This document shows positions 50,004 to 58,605 of a stretch of 64,000 nt of DNA, in pieces. A program made the position numbers and the translations under genes. The notes under the pieces are model-generated. The model searched no databases and was not told where the DNA came from. It saw nothing but the letters and a program-made list of their open reading frames with translations. The number at the start of each line of letters is the position of its first letter. Within the stretch, counting starts at the first letter, position 1. Origin of the DNA: Liquorilactobacillus nagelii DSM 13675 (GTDB lineage: Bacteria > Bacillota > Bacilli > Lactobacillales > Lactobacillaceae). The stretch lies in the NCBI RefSeq assembly GCF_019444005.1, contig NZ_CP049304.1, positions 1,984,001 to 2,048,000 on the forward strand, given 5' to 3'.

Positions 50004-50695
50004 TAGTGATTGATAACTGTCGGTAATAGTTGACCATCTTTAATTTCGTTGATTTGATCAGCAAATCTTTTTAGCCGCAAGTCATGAGTAACAATGATCA
50101 CGGCTTTTTGTTCAGTATGAGCTAAATCAGCAAATAATTGTCCGACTTGTTCAACTCGCTGACTATCAAGAGCAGCTGTCGGCTCATCAGCCAAAATAAT
50201 TGGTGGATTGGGGTAAAGCGCACGTGCAATTGCTACACGTTGATTTTGCCCACCTGAGAGTTCGGCTGGATATTTATCGATTAATTCAGCAATTCCTAGT
50301 TCATCCAATAAGCTAGCTAATTCAGTTGGGGAAAGATTATTAGTAGGTTTGATTCGGTCAACTAAAGCGAATTGATCGCTAACTTTGAGGTAAGGTAGGA
50401 GATTGTATGCTTGTAAGACAAAGCCAATTTGATTTAAGCGCAATGAATCACGCTGTTTAGCAGATAATTCTGTTAATACTTGTCCAGCCAACTTGACTTG
50501 TCCGCTGGAAGGTGACTGCAGGCCACCGGCGATTGTTAAAAAGGTGCTTTTCCCAGATCCAGATGGACCTAGGATCAAATTTAACTGACCTGCCGCTGCT
50601 GCAAAATTTAGATCATGCAAGACATGAACTTTACTTAGACCATTACCAAAACTTTTATTAATTTGCTGCATTTCAAGCAATTTTTTTGTAGTCAT
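50003..50695 (-). CDS. hrtA: ABC transporter ATP-binding protein, HrtA-like haem exporter ATPase
   Basis: A 230-residue MacB-type ATPase with Walker A (GPSGSGKST), Q-loop, signature LSGGQNQR and Walker B (IILADEPTAALDS). It is 3 bp downstream of an FtsX-type permease. The hrt assignment comes from the operon: a TetR regulator, permease and ATPase in the order hrtR-hrtB-hrtA known from Lactococcus, with matching operators. It would power export of toxic haem from the membrane. Confidence 0.85.
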   Translation of the reverse strand: MTTKKLLEMQQINKSFGNGLSKVHVLHDLNFAAAAGQLNLILGPSGSGKSTFLTIAGGLQSPSSGQVKLAGQVLTELSAKQRDSLRLNQIGFVLQAYNLLPYLKVSDQFALVDRIKPTNNLSPTELASLLDELGIAELIDKYPAELSGGQNQRVAIARALYPNPPIILADEPTAALDSQRVEQVGQLFADLAHTEQKAVIIVTHDLRLKRFADQINEIKDGQLLPTVINH

Positions 50696-50698
50696 TAC

Positions 50699-51760
50699 TT
50701 AACCTCCAATTGCAGAAACTGGATCAATTTTAGCAATTGTCCAAACTGGTATCAATGCCCCCACTAAAGCTGTGACAATCAGACCACCAGCAATACTAGT
50801 TAACAGCGGCAGGTTAAAAGTCATAGGAGTTCCAGCGGGAATAGCAACTGCCGTAACTCCAGTTAATCCCGCTGCAATGATTATTCCGATTAAGACTAAT
50901 AAGAGTGCTTGAGTAAGCGTCGCTCGAATTAAGAATCGGGCTGGGATACCTTGGGCTCGCAAAACGGCATAGTTTTGAATTTTTTGAATTGTCAAAATAT
51001 ATAAGAAAACAGCAATTACAATTAAAGAAATTATCATCAGAAAAGCGATCATAAAGGTAAAAGTTATATTTTGAGCGGAGTAGCCAGGCAATTTGTTAAT
51101 GAATTTTTGAATACTATATGTTTTTAAACCGTTTGAATGAGATTGGTAATTAGCTTGCTGAGAAACGACAGCACTGGCCTTGAATGATTTGTTCAGATTT
51201 TTGAGTTGTTGCCAGGCTGCTAATTGCCCATAAATGACTGGAGCGACACTTAACTTGGCATTCTCAGTAAAACCAACGATTTGATAGTCAGTTTTGTTAG
51301 AGTTTAATTTTAAATGATCACCTAATTTATAGCCGGCAGTTTTAAATGCTTGATCGACAACTAATTGTTGCGAGTTCTTTACCCAATGTCCGCTGGTTAA
51401 TTTAACTTGTTTAGCAATAAATTGATTCGATTCTAACCCAATGAATTGAGCAGATTCTTTGGCTAAGCCGCTTTTTTTGGCAACTACTGGAGCTTGACCG
51501 ATATAGGCCTCTTTTTTAGTTAGATGGAGTTGTTGGCTGTTTTTTTTAGTAATTAATGATTGAGTTAAGTTAATATTGGCATTATTATTCAGAACTATTT
51601 GTTTAACATTCCATGACTTAATAGCAGCTGTGTTCTGTTGTGCCAGACCTTGAGCTAAGCCAGTTAAAACGAAGACTAGATAACTAATTAGCATAATCAT
51701 TCCGATAATTAAGCTATAGCGTAATTTTTCATACTTAATTTCTTTCAATGATAAAAACAT
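50699..51760 (-). CDS. hrtB: ABC transporter permease, HrtB-like haem exporter
   Basis: A 353-residue MacB/FtsX-type permease: TM1 at about 15-35, an extracytoplasmic domain of about 190 residues, then three helices at about 232-258, 280-305 and 322-345. The N-terminus MFLSLKEIKYEKLRYSLIIG is very like lactococcal HrtB. It lies between tetR/hrtR and hrtA in a compact operon. In the family it takes haem from the membrane and extrudes it. Confidence 0.85.
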   Translation of the reverse strand: MFLSLKEIKYEKLRYSLIIGMIMLISYLVFVLTGLAQGLAQQNTAAIKSWNVKQIVLNNNANINLTQSLITKKNSQQLHLTKKEAYIGQAPVVAKKSGLAKESAQFIGLESNQFIAKQVKLTSGHWVKNSQQLVVDQAFKTAGYKLGDHLKLNSNKTDYQIVGFTENAKLSVAPVIYGQLAAWQQLKNLNKSFKASAVVSQQANYQSHSNGLKTYSIQKFINKLPGYSAQNITFTFMIAFLMIISLIVIAVFLYILTIQKIQNYAVLRAQGIPARFLIRATLTQALLLVLIGIIIAAGLTGVTAVAIPAGTPMTFNLPLLTSIAGGLIVTALVGALIPVWTIAKIDPVSAIGG

Positions 51761-51784
51761 TTAATCAACTCTTTTCTAAACCAG

Positions 51785-52309
51785 CTAATCCTGATCGACT
51801 AATGAGGTTAAAGCGATTGCCAAACGATCTAAAAAAGTTTGGCGTTTAGCAGGCTGAAGTAAAATATCACGAATGGTTGCGTGAGACAAAGTCATAGCTG
51901 ACCAATGGCGGGCATCTAGAGTTAAAGCTGGTGCTGGTTTAGCTTGGGGCAAAATGACTTCGTTATATAGGATGTGTAACTTGATTAAGTTGTAATAACG
52001 GCTATTAACGATTTTTCCGGTAAAATCACTGGCAGTTTGCAGATAAATTTCCGGTTGATAATTGCTGGTTAAACTGGCGGTGGGCAGTGGTTGATGAATA
52101 GCTGTCATTGCTTGATGATACAAGTATTGATAAGCATCGGGTAAGTCTTTAAAGTAGGTGTAAAAGGAACCACGGGAGATATCAGCACTTTTAACGATTC
52201 GGGCAACCTGTGCTTGATTAAGTGGGTAACTCGAAAATTCTTTTAATAGGGCCGAGTTGATTCGCTGCAATTTAGTATCAGTTACCTTAGATAGATTCGC
52301 GAGCACCAT
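51785..52309 (-). CDS. hrtR: TetR-family regulator, HrtR-like haem sensor
   Basis: A 174-residue TetR protein. The HTH is at about 12-58 (QAQVARIVKSADISRGSFYTYFKDL). The C-terminal ligand domain contains several His residues (for example LIKLHILYNE and DARHWSAMTLSHATI); HrtR of Lactococcus senses haem through two His. It is the first gene of its operon, with AAAGGAGG before the ATG. Two near-identical TTGACAC-N-GTGTCAA palindromes overlap and follow its own promoter, so haem-relieved autorepression is likely. Confidence 0.83.
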   Translation of the reverse strand: MVLANLSKVTDTKLQRINSALLKEFSSYPLNQAQVARIVKSADISRGSFYTYFKDLPDAYQYLYHQAMTAIHQPLPTASLTSNYQPEIYLQTASDFTGKIVNSRYYNLIKLHILYNEVILPQAKPAPALTLDARHWSAMTLSHATIRDILLQPAKRQTFLDRLAIALTSLVDQD

Positions 52310-52327
52310 TAATAAATTCCTCCTTTA

Positions 52328-52380
52328 TTGACACCGTGTCAATTTTTATTTAGTCTAGCATTTCATTGACACTGTGTCAA
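52328..52380 (-). promoter_or_regulatory. hrtRBA promoter with two HrtR-type operators
   Basis: TTGACACCGTGTCAA (52328-52342) and TTGACACTGTGTCAA (52366-52380) are perfect 7-bp palindromes around one base, 38 bp apart centre to centre. They share TGACAC-N-GTGTCA with the lactococcal HrtR site as I recall it. The upstream operator contains the -35 TTGACA, followed after 17 bases by TAGACT (52357-52352). The second operator is just downstream of the -10. Confidence 0.85.
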
Positions 52381-52441
52381 CGAATGATGTTTAGTTAATC
52401 CAAAAGAAAAAGCATTGGTTTAATAATTATAACTAACTAGT

Positions 52442-52480
52442 GAAGAAGGTCAGCTAATAAAAAATTAGCTGACCTTCTTT
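52442..52480 (-). terminator. Terminator of the aldehyde dehydrogenase gene
   Basis: GAAGAAGGTCAGCTAAT and its near-perfect complement pair around a 5-nt loop, about 70 bp after the stop. Confidence 0.7.
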
Positions 52481-52547
52481 GAGGATTAAAATATTTAAAT
52501 TTTATGTTCTGTCGTGTTTACAAAAAACAAAGTAATTATAAAATCAT

Positions 52548-53914
52548 TTAACCAAGAATAGTTTTAATATTAGCAAATTCTCGTATACCGAGATCGCTAA
52601 GTTCCCGGCCGTAGCCAGAATGTTTTACACCACCGAAAGGCAATTCAGGAATTGAAGATAGTGGTTGATTAATAGCTACTTGACCAGTTTCAATTTTTGC
52701 TGCTAAAGCTCGAGCAGCTGGTAAATTTTCAGAATAAATAGCTCCACCTAGACCGTAATTTGAGTGGTTAGCAATTCTCAAAATGTCAGCTTCATCAGTA
52801 ACGCGATAAAGCTGGGCAACTGGTCCAAATAGTTCTTGGTCGTACATCGGATTATCAAATTTCATTCCACTAATAATTAAGGGATTGAAAAAAGCTCCCG
52901 GACCACTGACAGGTGTTGGATCCCCCATAAAACTTTTGCACCACCAGCTAATACATCCTTAACTTGTTGCTGTAAAGTTTTTTGAGCTGATTTTGAGGAT
53001 AGTGGAGCCAGCGTTGTATTTTCATCCAAGGGATTTCCAGGTTGGTATTTGGCAAACTCTTGTTTAAGTTCTGCTAAAAAATCATCATAAATTCCAGATT
53101 GGACTAAGTAGCGTTTGGCAGCAGTACAAACTTGTCCTGAATTATTTAATCTACCTTTTGCAGCACCGACAACCGCTTTATTTAAGTCAGCATCATCTAA
53201 AATAACACAAACATCTGTTCCACCAAGTTCCATAGTTGATTTTTTAATGTTTTTACCAGCGGCAGCTGCAATTTTGGCGCCAGCTTTTTCTGATCCGGTC
53301 AAGGCAACCCCTTGCACACGAGCATCACTAATCATAGTAGTAACTTGATCATAAGAAGCAAAAAGATTTTTAAAAGCACCTGTTGGAATTTCAGCTGTTT
53401 GACAAGCTTCTTCAAAGGCGTGAGCACACTCGGGAACGATGCTAGCATGTTTTAAAATTACGGGGTTACCCAAAATAAAGTTAGGCGCAAAAACCCGCAT
53501 TACTTGGGTATAGGGAAAATTCCAAGGTTCGACGGCGACAATCGCACCAATTGAACTGAATTCTAGATGTGCCGGTTGTTTTGCACTTGCGGAGTAATCT
53601 TGATTAGCTAAAGCCGCCGCTCCATGATCAACATAGTATTGAGCAAAAGCCGCTGTTTTTTTAACTTCTGCTTGGGCGTCATTAATTAATTTTCCCATAT
53701 TTGTAGTAATGAAGCGTGCATAATAATCACAATTTTTTGTGAACTCTGCAGCCAAAGCAGCAAGTTGTTTAGCTCGTTGTTCAAAAGACTGTTTTTTGGC
53801 ATTTTGATAAAAATTTTCAGCAGCTGTTAAAGCTTCTTCAACTTCAGTATCGGTACTTGGAGCAAATTCTTTAATTAATTTTCCGTTATAAGGGTTAACT
53901 GCGCGATAAGCCAT
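52548..53914 (-). pseudogene. Frameshifted NAD(P)-dependent aldehyde dehydrogenase (succinate-semialdehyde type)
   Basis: Two overlapping frames together make one dehydrogenase of about 455 residues. The first (53914 to about 52930) has the Rossmann part, the catalytic Glu in MELGGTDVCVIL and the nucleophile in NSGQVCTAAKR. The second (to 52548) supplies FNPLIISGMKFDNPMYDQELFGP, LGGAIYSENL and ELPFGGVKHSGYGREL. The break is at a run of five G near 52925; one more G would join the frames as KVLWGDPTPVSG. It may be a real mutation, a slippery tract or a sequencing error. Intact, it would oxidise succinate semialdehyde or similar. Confidence 0.85.
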
Positions 53915-54243
53915 AAAATCTCCTCCTGTGGTTTTTCACCTAGAAAGTCTGCTGTTTTACTATCCTAAAGATACAATTTTATTATAAGAAGTTATAAGTG
54001 GAAAAGGAACTAATATGTTTCTAGGTTAATTCAGCCCTAAAACCAAAGCTGAATAAGATTGTAAATCAAGTAGAGCTGGCAGTTGGATCCGATGATAGAT
54101 ATTAAGCAGCGTTTTAAAGAAAAGTTGTAATAATTTCAGGTAGTTCAGCATAAGCTAGCGTAAAATGAAAATTTTTGATATCAAGTAATTATTACTGGTT
54201 CAAGTGTTCTTAGTATCTACTTTGGGGGATGGTAACTTGATAA
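53915..54243. other. Gene-less stretch between aldehyde dehydrogenase and XRE genes
   Basis: No ORF. An inverted repeat ATTCAGC...GCTGAAT (about 54024-54048) is the only structure I see. Confidence 0.35.
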
Positions 54244-54831
54244 TTAGTGCAGATACTTATAGAGAAACATGAAAGGTATCGCTACGATCACTGTGATCAC
54301 CAAGATAATCACTCCAATACCAATGGCAAGCCCCCATTGGTGTAATTGATCACGCACCCAATTACGATGTCTTCTAATTTTCTCAATGTCTTTGTTATCC
54401 TCATAGGCAATGATTTCCTTGTAGGTGCGGACGTCTACCTTGTGTTTGAGATATTCTAAATGAATTGCTGGAATAAATCCAAGAACAAAAGGAGTTATAA
54501 CCATAATGTAGAACCAAGGACTAGGCAACCATAGTGATGGTCCAATAGTAACTATTCCAATTATCCAACATGCAATCATCAGTTTAGCATCTCGATTGGA
54601 TTCTTTTGTGAAGACTTTCTTTTTCATATTTGGTACATCTCCTTTGACTAATTGGTCTAAGGAGGTATCGAATAGCACACTCAGCAAAAGAAGATTCTCG
54701 ATATCTGGGTAGTGTCGATCATTTTCCCAGTTAGAAACTGTCTGACGAGAAACATATAATTTATTAGCCAGCTGGTCTTGGGGCATGTTCAGACGCTCTC
54801 GTTGCTTTTGAATTTGTTTGCCAATTTTCAT
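54244..54831 (-). CDS. XRE-family regulator with membrane anchor
   Basis: A 195-residue protein. The N-terminal Cro/CI HTH covers about 1-60 (IGKQIQKQRERLNMPQDQLANKLYVSRQTVSNWENDRHYP in pieces). Then come a linker, a hydrophobic pair at about 83-120 and a final helix at about 168-192. The design, HTH plus C-terminal TM helices, is that of small membrane-tethered regulators in lactobacilli whose role is mostly unknown. It has an AAGGAGGT ribosome binding site. Confidence 0.82.
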   Translation of the reverse strand: MKIGKQIQKQRERLNMPQDQLANKLYVSRQTVSNWENDRHYPDIENLLLLSVLFDTSLDQLVKGDVPNMKKKVFTKESNRDAKLMIACWIIGIVTIGPSLWLPSPWFYIMVITPFVLGFIPAIHLEYLKHKVDVRTYKEIIAYEDNKDIEKIRRHRNWVRDQLHQWGLAIGIGVIILVITVIVAIPFMFLYKYLH

Positions 54832-55473
54832 TTTTTACCTCCTTCTCAATAGTCACAGGAACATTGAGATTTCTCTATCAAACAGTTTTGTCGGTGGCGC
54901 TAAAACCTTTTTACCTTTCTTTTAGGAGTGAGTTTGCAGCAGTTGTTGCAGGTTTGGTGATTTCACATAGTATTGGTGTTCGAAGACCTGACTAATCACG
55001 ATTTGATAATGTATGTAAAGTTCCTGTGATTTAGTCTTGCGCTTCCGATTTAGCAAGTAAGAAGATGCAAATCTCTATCAACTAGTGGAACTGTATCATC
55101 GCTACGATAGTTTGTAAAGCTGACTGGTGTGGAAAAGTAACCATGAACTGTGATTGAAGCACGAAAAAGATAGCAGCTTATTAAGAGGACTGTTTGTTTA
55201 AGCTAGGCCAATTTTGGGACAACTTGTTACTGTAACATTTTTGATATTAAGCAATATCAGTAGTTTAATTGTTTAGCAAATTTATTTCCCAGGAAATAAG
55301 GGCTTTTAAGTGATAGAAAATAAAGATTACTGATAGTTCATATCATTGCTGTCTCTTTAAGGGGGTTTTCGTTTTTAAATTAATACAACGATTGATTTTT
55401 TTGACAATAAGTTCATCTGAGTGTACTTTTTAACCAGTGAGTTTAGAATAAGAGGAAAGTGAGGTGTTATAAA
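54832..55473. other. Gene-less stretch containing a Noc-type site
   Basis: No supportable ORF. A short frame around 54930-54990 reads like a protein tail (VAGLVISHSIGVRRPD) but nothing extends it. The Noc-like palindrome at 55283-55298 is the one clear element. Confidence 0.4.
55283..55298. promoter_or_regulatory. Noc-binding-site-like palindrome (NBS 4)
   Basis: TATTTCCCAGGAAATA, identical over all 16 bases to NBS 3 at 18991. Intergenic, about 30 kb right of oriC. Confidence 0.6.
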
Positions 55474-55818
55474 ATGTGGATTTGGCTACACTTAATAACG
55501 TGGATTGTATTAGCAGGAGTAATTTTAACTGCAATAGTTCAAAAGAAAACAACTAGATTAGGGGTGACGATTGCCCGAATTTGTTATGTAGTAGCAATTA
55601 TCAGTGGCATCATGCTGACGGGGTATGCTTGGCAGCATTCACCAGTTTTGACAGTTTTTAAAATTTTATTGGCAATCGGCGCAATTGGGTTTTGTGAGAT
55701 CTTTTTCAGCCAAACAGACCATTTTTCAGCTACTAAACGATGGTTATTATTAGCGGTTATTTTTGCAGTTGGAGTTGTGGGCTTGTTTTTGGCAGGAGGC
55801 TATCCTTTTGTGAGATAG
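55474..55818 (+). CDS. YisL-family (DUF1516/UPF0344) membrane protein
   Basis: A 114-residue protein with four hydrophobic helices (about 1-22, 34-50, 58-76, 90-110) and the opening MWIWLHLITWIVL typical of the YisL family. Function is unknown. The chosen start is ATG 55474, 7 bp after GAGGTG; a GTG at 55459 lies inside the ribosome binding site region. It is alone upstream of cydA. Confidence 0.8.
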   Translation: MWIWLHLITWIVLAGVILTAIVQKKTTRLGVTIARICYVVAIISGIMLTGYAWQHSPVLTVFKILLAIGAIGFCEIFFSQTDHFSATKRWLLLAVIFAVGVVGLFLAGGYPFVR

Positions 55819-56162
55819 CTAAGAAACGGATTTGTTTTTAATGAAAAATTAATTTTTTATTTGTGAATAAAAATTCAATTTTTGAGATTTTAAAACGGGC
55901 TTGGTAAAGAAAAGAGTGATGGCTCTTTAAAATTAAAGCTTTGGTGGAAACGCCATCTTCGGCTAGTAGTCGCTTTTCTTTAAGAATATTCAAAACAGCT
56001 TTTAGCTAACAAAAATTATATTTTTCACAAGGTTTATGCAGGAATTTGGTTGGAATTTTCAATTGAATGGAGTATATTTGAAGTGTTAAGTAGAAATTTT
56101 TTAAATTTTGCGAAAGTTATCACTTTTGCAATTAAGTAATTATAAAAAAGGAGGAGATCTGA
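55819..56162. other. Upstream region of cydABCD
   Basis: 344 bp without a gene. It holds an inverted repeat TTGCGAAAG-N6-CTTTTGCAA (56108-56131) 31 bp before cydA, a possible regulator site. A half TTCACAA (56026-56032) recalls Rex sites but its partner is missing. Confidence 0.4.
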
Positions 56163-57584
56163 ATGAGTATCGTTTCATTGGCGCGCTTTCAATTTGCAAT
56201 GACAACGGTTTTCCACTTTTTCTTTGTACCATTTTCAATTGGAACCGCACTTGCTGTTGCAATTATGGAAACGACTTATGTTGTTACTAAGAAAAAAGAG
56301 TATCTCCGAATGACAAAATTTTGGGGAAATATTTTCCTACTTAGTTTTGCAGTCGGAGTGGTTACTGGCATTATTCAAGAATTTCAGTTCGGAATGAACT
56401 GGTCGGATTATTCAAGATTTATGGGGGATATTTTTGGAGCACCATTAGCAATTGAGGCGTTGTTGGCTTTCTTTATGGAGTCGACTTTCCTTGGCTTGTG
56501 GATGTTTACTTGGGATCGTCTCAGCCCTAAAGTCCATGTAGTGTTTATCTGGCTGGTGACTTTTGCCTCAATGATTTCAGCTTTGTGGATTTTAACAGCT
56601 AATAGCTTCATGCAGCATCCAACAGGCTATGCAATTAAAAATGGTCATGCTGTTATGACTAGTTTTTCGGCACTTTTAAAAAATCCGCAAGTTTGGTTTG
56701 AATTTGGTCATGTAATTGCTGGAACAGTGGTTACTGGTGGGATTATTATTGCTGGCTTGTCAGCTTTTCGATTACTTCATCAAAAGGCGAAAGAAACAGC
56801 TTTTTATAAAAAGTCACTACGACTAGGACTACTGTTGAGTTTGATTGGTGCAGTATTAGTGATTTTTGCTGGTGATCAGCAAATGAAGTATTTGATTAAT
56901 GAGCAACCAATGAAATTTGCGGCAACTGAGGGAGTATATAACACAACTAAAAATCATGCGGCGTGGTCGGTAATTGACTGGTCTAATGAAAAAGAACACA
57001 AAAATGATTTTAGTTTGGACATTCCTGATATGCTAAGTATTTTAGCATATGGCCGGCCTTCTGGTGCGGTTCAAGGAATGAATGAAGTTAATAAACAGTT
57101 AGAAAAGAAGTACGGAAAGAATAATAACTATTACCCACCCGTTAATGCATTATTCTGGAGTTTTCGAATTATGGCTGGCTTTGGCGGCTTGATGTTGTTA
57201 GTTTCAGCTTTAGGTCTCTTCTTCACTCGCAAAAAGAAGCAGATTTTGTATGAGAAGAAGTGGATGTTGTGGGTTTTAGGATTGTGTACTTTTACACCAT
57301 TTTTGGCTAATACGGCTGGTTGGTTAGTAACTGAACTTGGTCGTTATCCGTGGACGGTTTATGGCTTGTTTACCATAAAACAAAGTGTCTCACCAAATGT
57401 TTCAGTTGGTTCACTTCTAACAACTAATATTGTCTATTTCTTATTATTTGCATTCATTGCAGCAACGATGATTTCTTTGGTTCGTTTAGAGTTGAAAAAA
57501 GGACCATTTTATGAAGATGAGATTGCTGCTGACGATCACAAGGCCGACCAAGTCGATCCATTTGATAAGGAGGCGTTTGAATAA
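56163..57584 (+). CDS. cydA: Cytochrome bd ubiquinol/menaquinol oxidase subunit I
   Basis: A 473-residue multi-pass subunit of the bd-type terminal oxidase. Haem ligands are H18 (TTVFHFFFVPF) and H183 (FEFGHVIAGT), with the conserved Glu residues in EALLAFFMES; a Met in the C-terminal half serves haem b558. The quinol loop is short, as in Firmicutes. Oxidises quinol and reduces O2 to water at the membrane. The AAGGAGGAG ribosome binding site is strong. It overlaps cydB by one base. Confidence 0.97.
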   Translation: MSIVSLARFQFAMTTVFHFFFVPFSIGTALAVAIMETTYVVTKKKEYLRMTKFWGNIFLLSFAVGVVTGIIQEFQFGMNWSDYSRFMGDIFGAPLAIEALLAFFMESTFLGLWMFTWDRLSPKVHVVFIWLVTFASMISALWILTANSFMQHPTGYAIKNGHAVMTSFSALLKNPQVWFEFGHVIAGTVVTGGIIIAGLSAFRLLHQKAKETAFYKKSLRLGLLLSLIGAVLVIFAGDQQMKYLINEQPMKFAATEGVYNTTKNHAAWSVIDWSNEKEHKNDFSLDIPDMLSILAYGRPSGAVQGMNEVNKQLEKKYGKNNNYYPPVNALFWSFRIMAGFGGLMLLVSALGLFFTRKKKQILYEKKWMLWVLGLCTFTPFLANTAGWLVTELGRYPWTVYGLFTIKQSVSPNVSVGSLLTTNIVYFLLFAFIAATMISLVRLELKKGPFYEDEIAADDHKADQVDPFDKEAFE

Positions 57585-58603
57585 TGAGCCCATTACAATT
57601 TATTTGGTTTTTATTAATTGGTGTTTTGTTCGCAGGATTCTTCTTTTTGGAAGGGTTTGATTATGGCGTTGGAATGGCCACAAAAACTTTGGCACGCAAT
57701 GAGCAGGAAAAGAATCAGTTAATTGCAACGATTGGACCTGTTTGGGATGGTAATGAAGTTTGGTTGATTACTGCCGGAGGAGCAATGTTTGCTTCTTTCC
57801 CATTTTGGTATTCTGCTCTTTTCAGTGGTTACTATCTAATTTTATTTCTTATTTTGGTTGGTTTAATTATTCGCGGGGTTTCCTTTGAATTCCGAGCTAA
57901 ATCTCCAACCAGCAAACAAGGTGTTTGGGGAGCAACGCTAGTTCTTGGGAGTTTCTTGGTTCCATTTTTCTTTGGTGTGATGTTTATCAGTATGATTCAG
58001 GGAATGCCATTGGATGCTAAGGGTAACATGACGGCAACGTTCTTTAATTACATTAATTTATTTTCAATTGTTGGGGGAGTTGCGGTTGTTTTAATGAGTT
58101 ATCTGCACGGTTTGAATTATATTGCATTGAAGACAACTGGTCCCGTTCGTGAACGAGCTAAAATGCAGGCAAGCAAGCTTTATTGGGTTTTATATGCTGG
58201 CCTAGTAGTGTTTGCAGTTTTGCTTTATTTACAAACAGATTTCTTTAAACTGCATTTTACAGCCACACTGGCCTGGGTCGTACTGATTGTTTTGTTGACA
58301 GTTGCGGCTCATGCAGCAGTTATGAAGGGCAAAGAACTACCAGCTTTCTTAGCTAGTGGTTTGACTTTTGTAGCTTTAGTTGGATTATTATTCAATGGAT
58401 TGTTTCCACGAGTAATGATTAGTTCAATTAGTTCTAAATATGATTTGTTAATTTCAACTGCATCATCAAGTCCATATACACTAAAAGTTATGACAATTGT
58501 AGTTTGTGTATTTTTACCATTTGTGTTGGCGTATATCGGTTGGACCTACTATATTTTCCATAAACGGATCAGTCATCGGCCAGAATCACAAACTGGGTAT
58601 TAA
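57584..58603 (+). CDS. cydB: Cytochrome bd oxidase subunit II
   Basis: A 339-residue membrane subunit with eight or nine helices. LEGFDYGVGMATKTLARNEQEKNQLIATIGPVWDGNEVWLITAGGAMFA (in pieces) is the family's most conserved stretch. The ATG overlaps the cydA stop (TAATG), so stoichiometric production is expected. cydC starts 3 bp after its stop. Confidence 0.97.
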   Translation: MSPLQFIWFLLIGVLFAGFFFLEGFDYGVGMATKTLARNEQEKNQLIATIGPVWDGNEVWLITAGGAMFASFPFWYSALFSGYYLILFLILVGLIIRGVSFEFRAKSPTSKQGVWGATLVLGSFLVPFFFGVMFISMIQGMPLDAKGNMTATFFNYINLFSIVGGVAVVLMSYLHGLNYIALKTTGPVRERAKMQASKLYWVLYAGLVVFAVLLYLQTDFFKLHFTATLAWVVLIVLLTVAAHAAVMKGKELPAFLASGLTFVALVGLLFNGLFPRVMISSISSKYDLLISTASSSPYTLKVMTIVVCVFLPFVLAYIGWTYYIFHKRISHRPESQTGY

Positions 58604-58605
58604 GT

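Noticed and set aside
55940..55958. TGGAAACGCCATCT upstream of cydA as a catabolite (cre) site
   Set aside because: At least two mismatches to conserved cre positions; too weak to claim.
56021..56035. TTCACAA half-site as a Rex operator for cydABCD
   Set aside because: The required inverted partner TTGTGAA is missing at the right distance.
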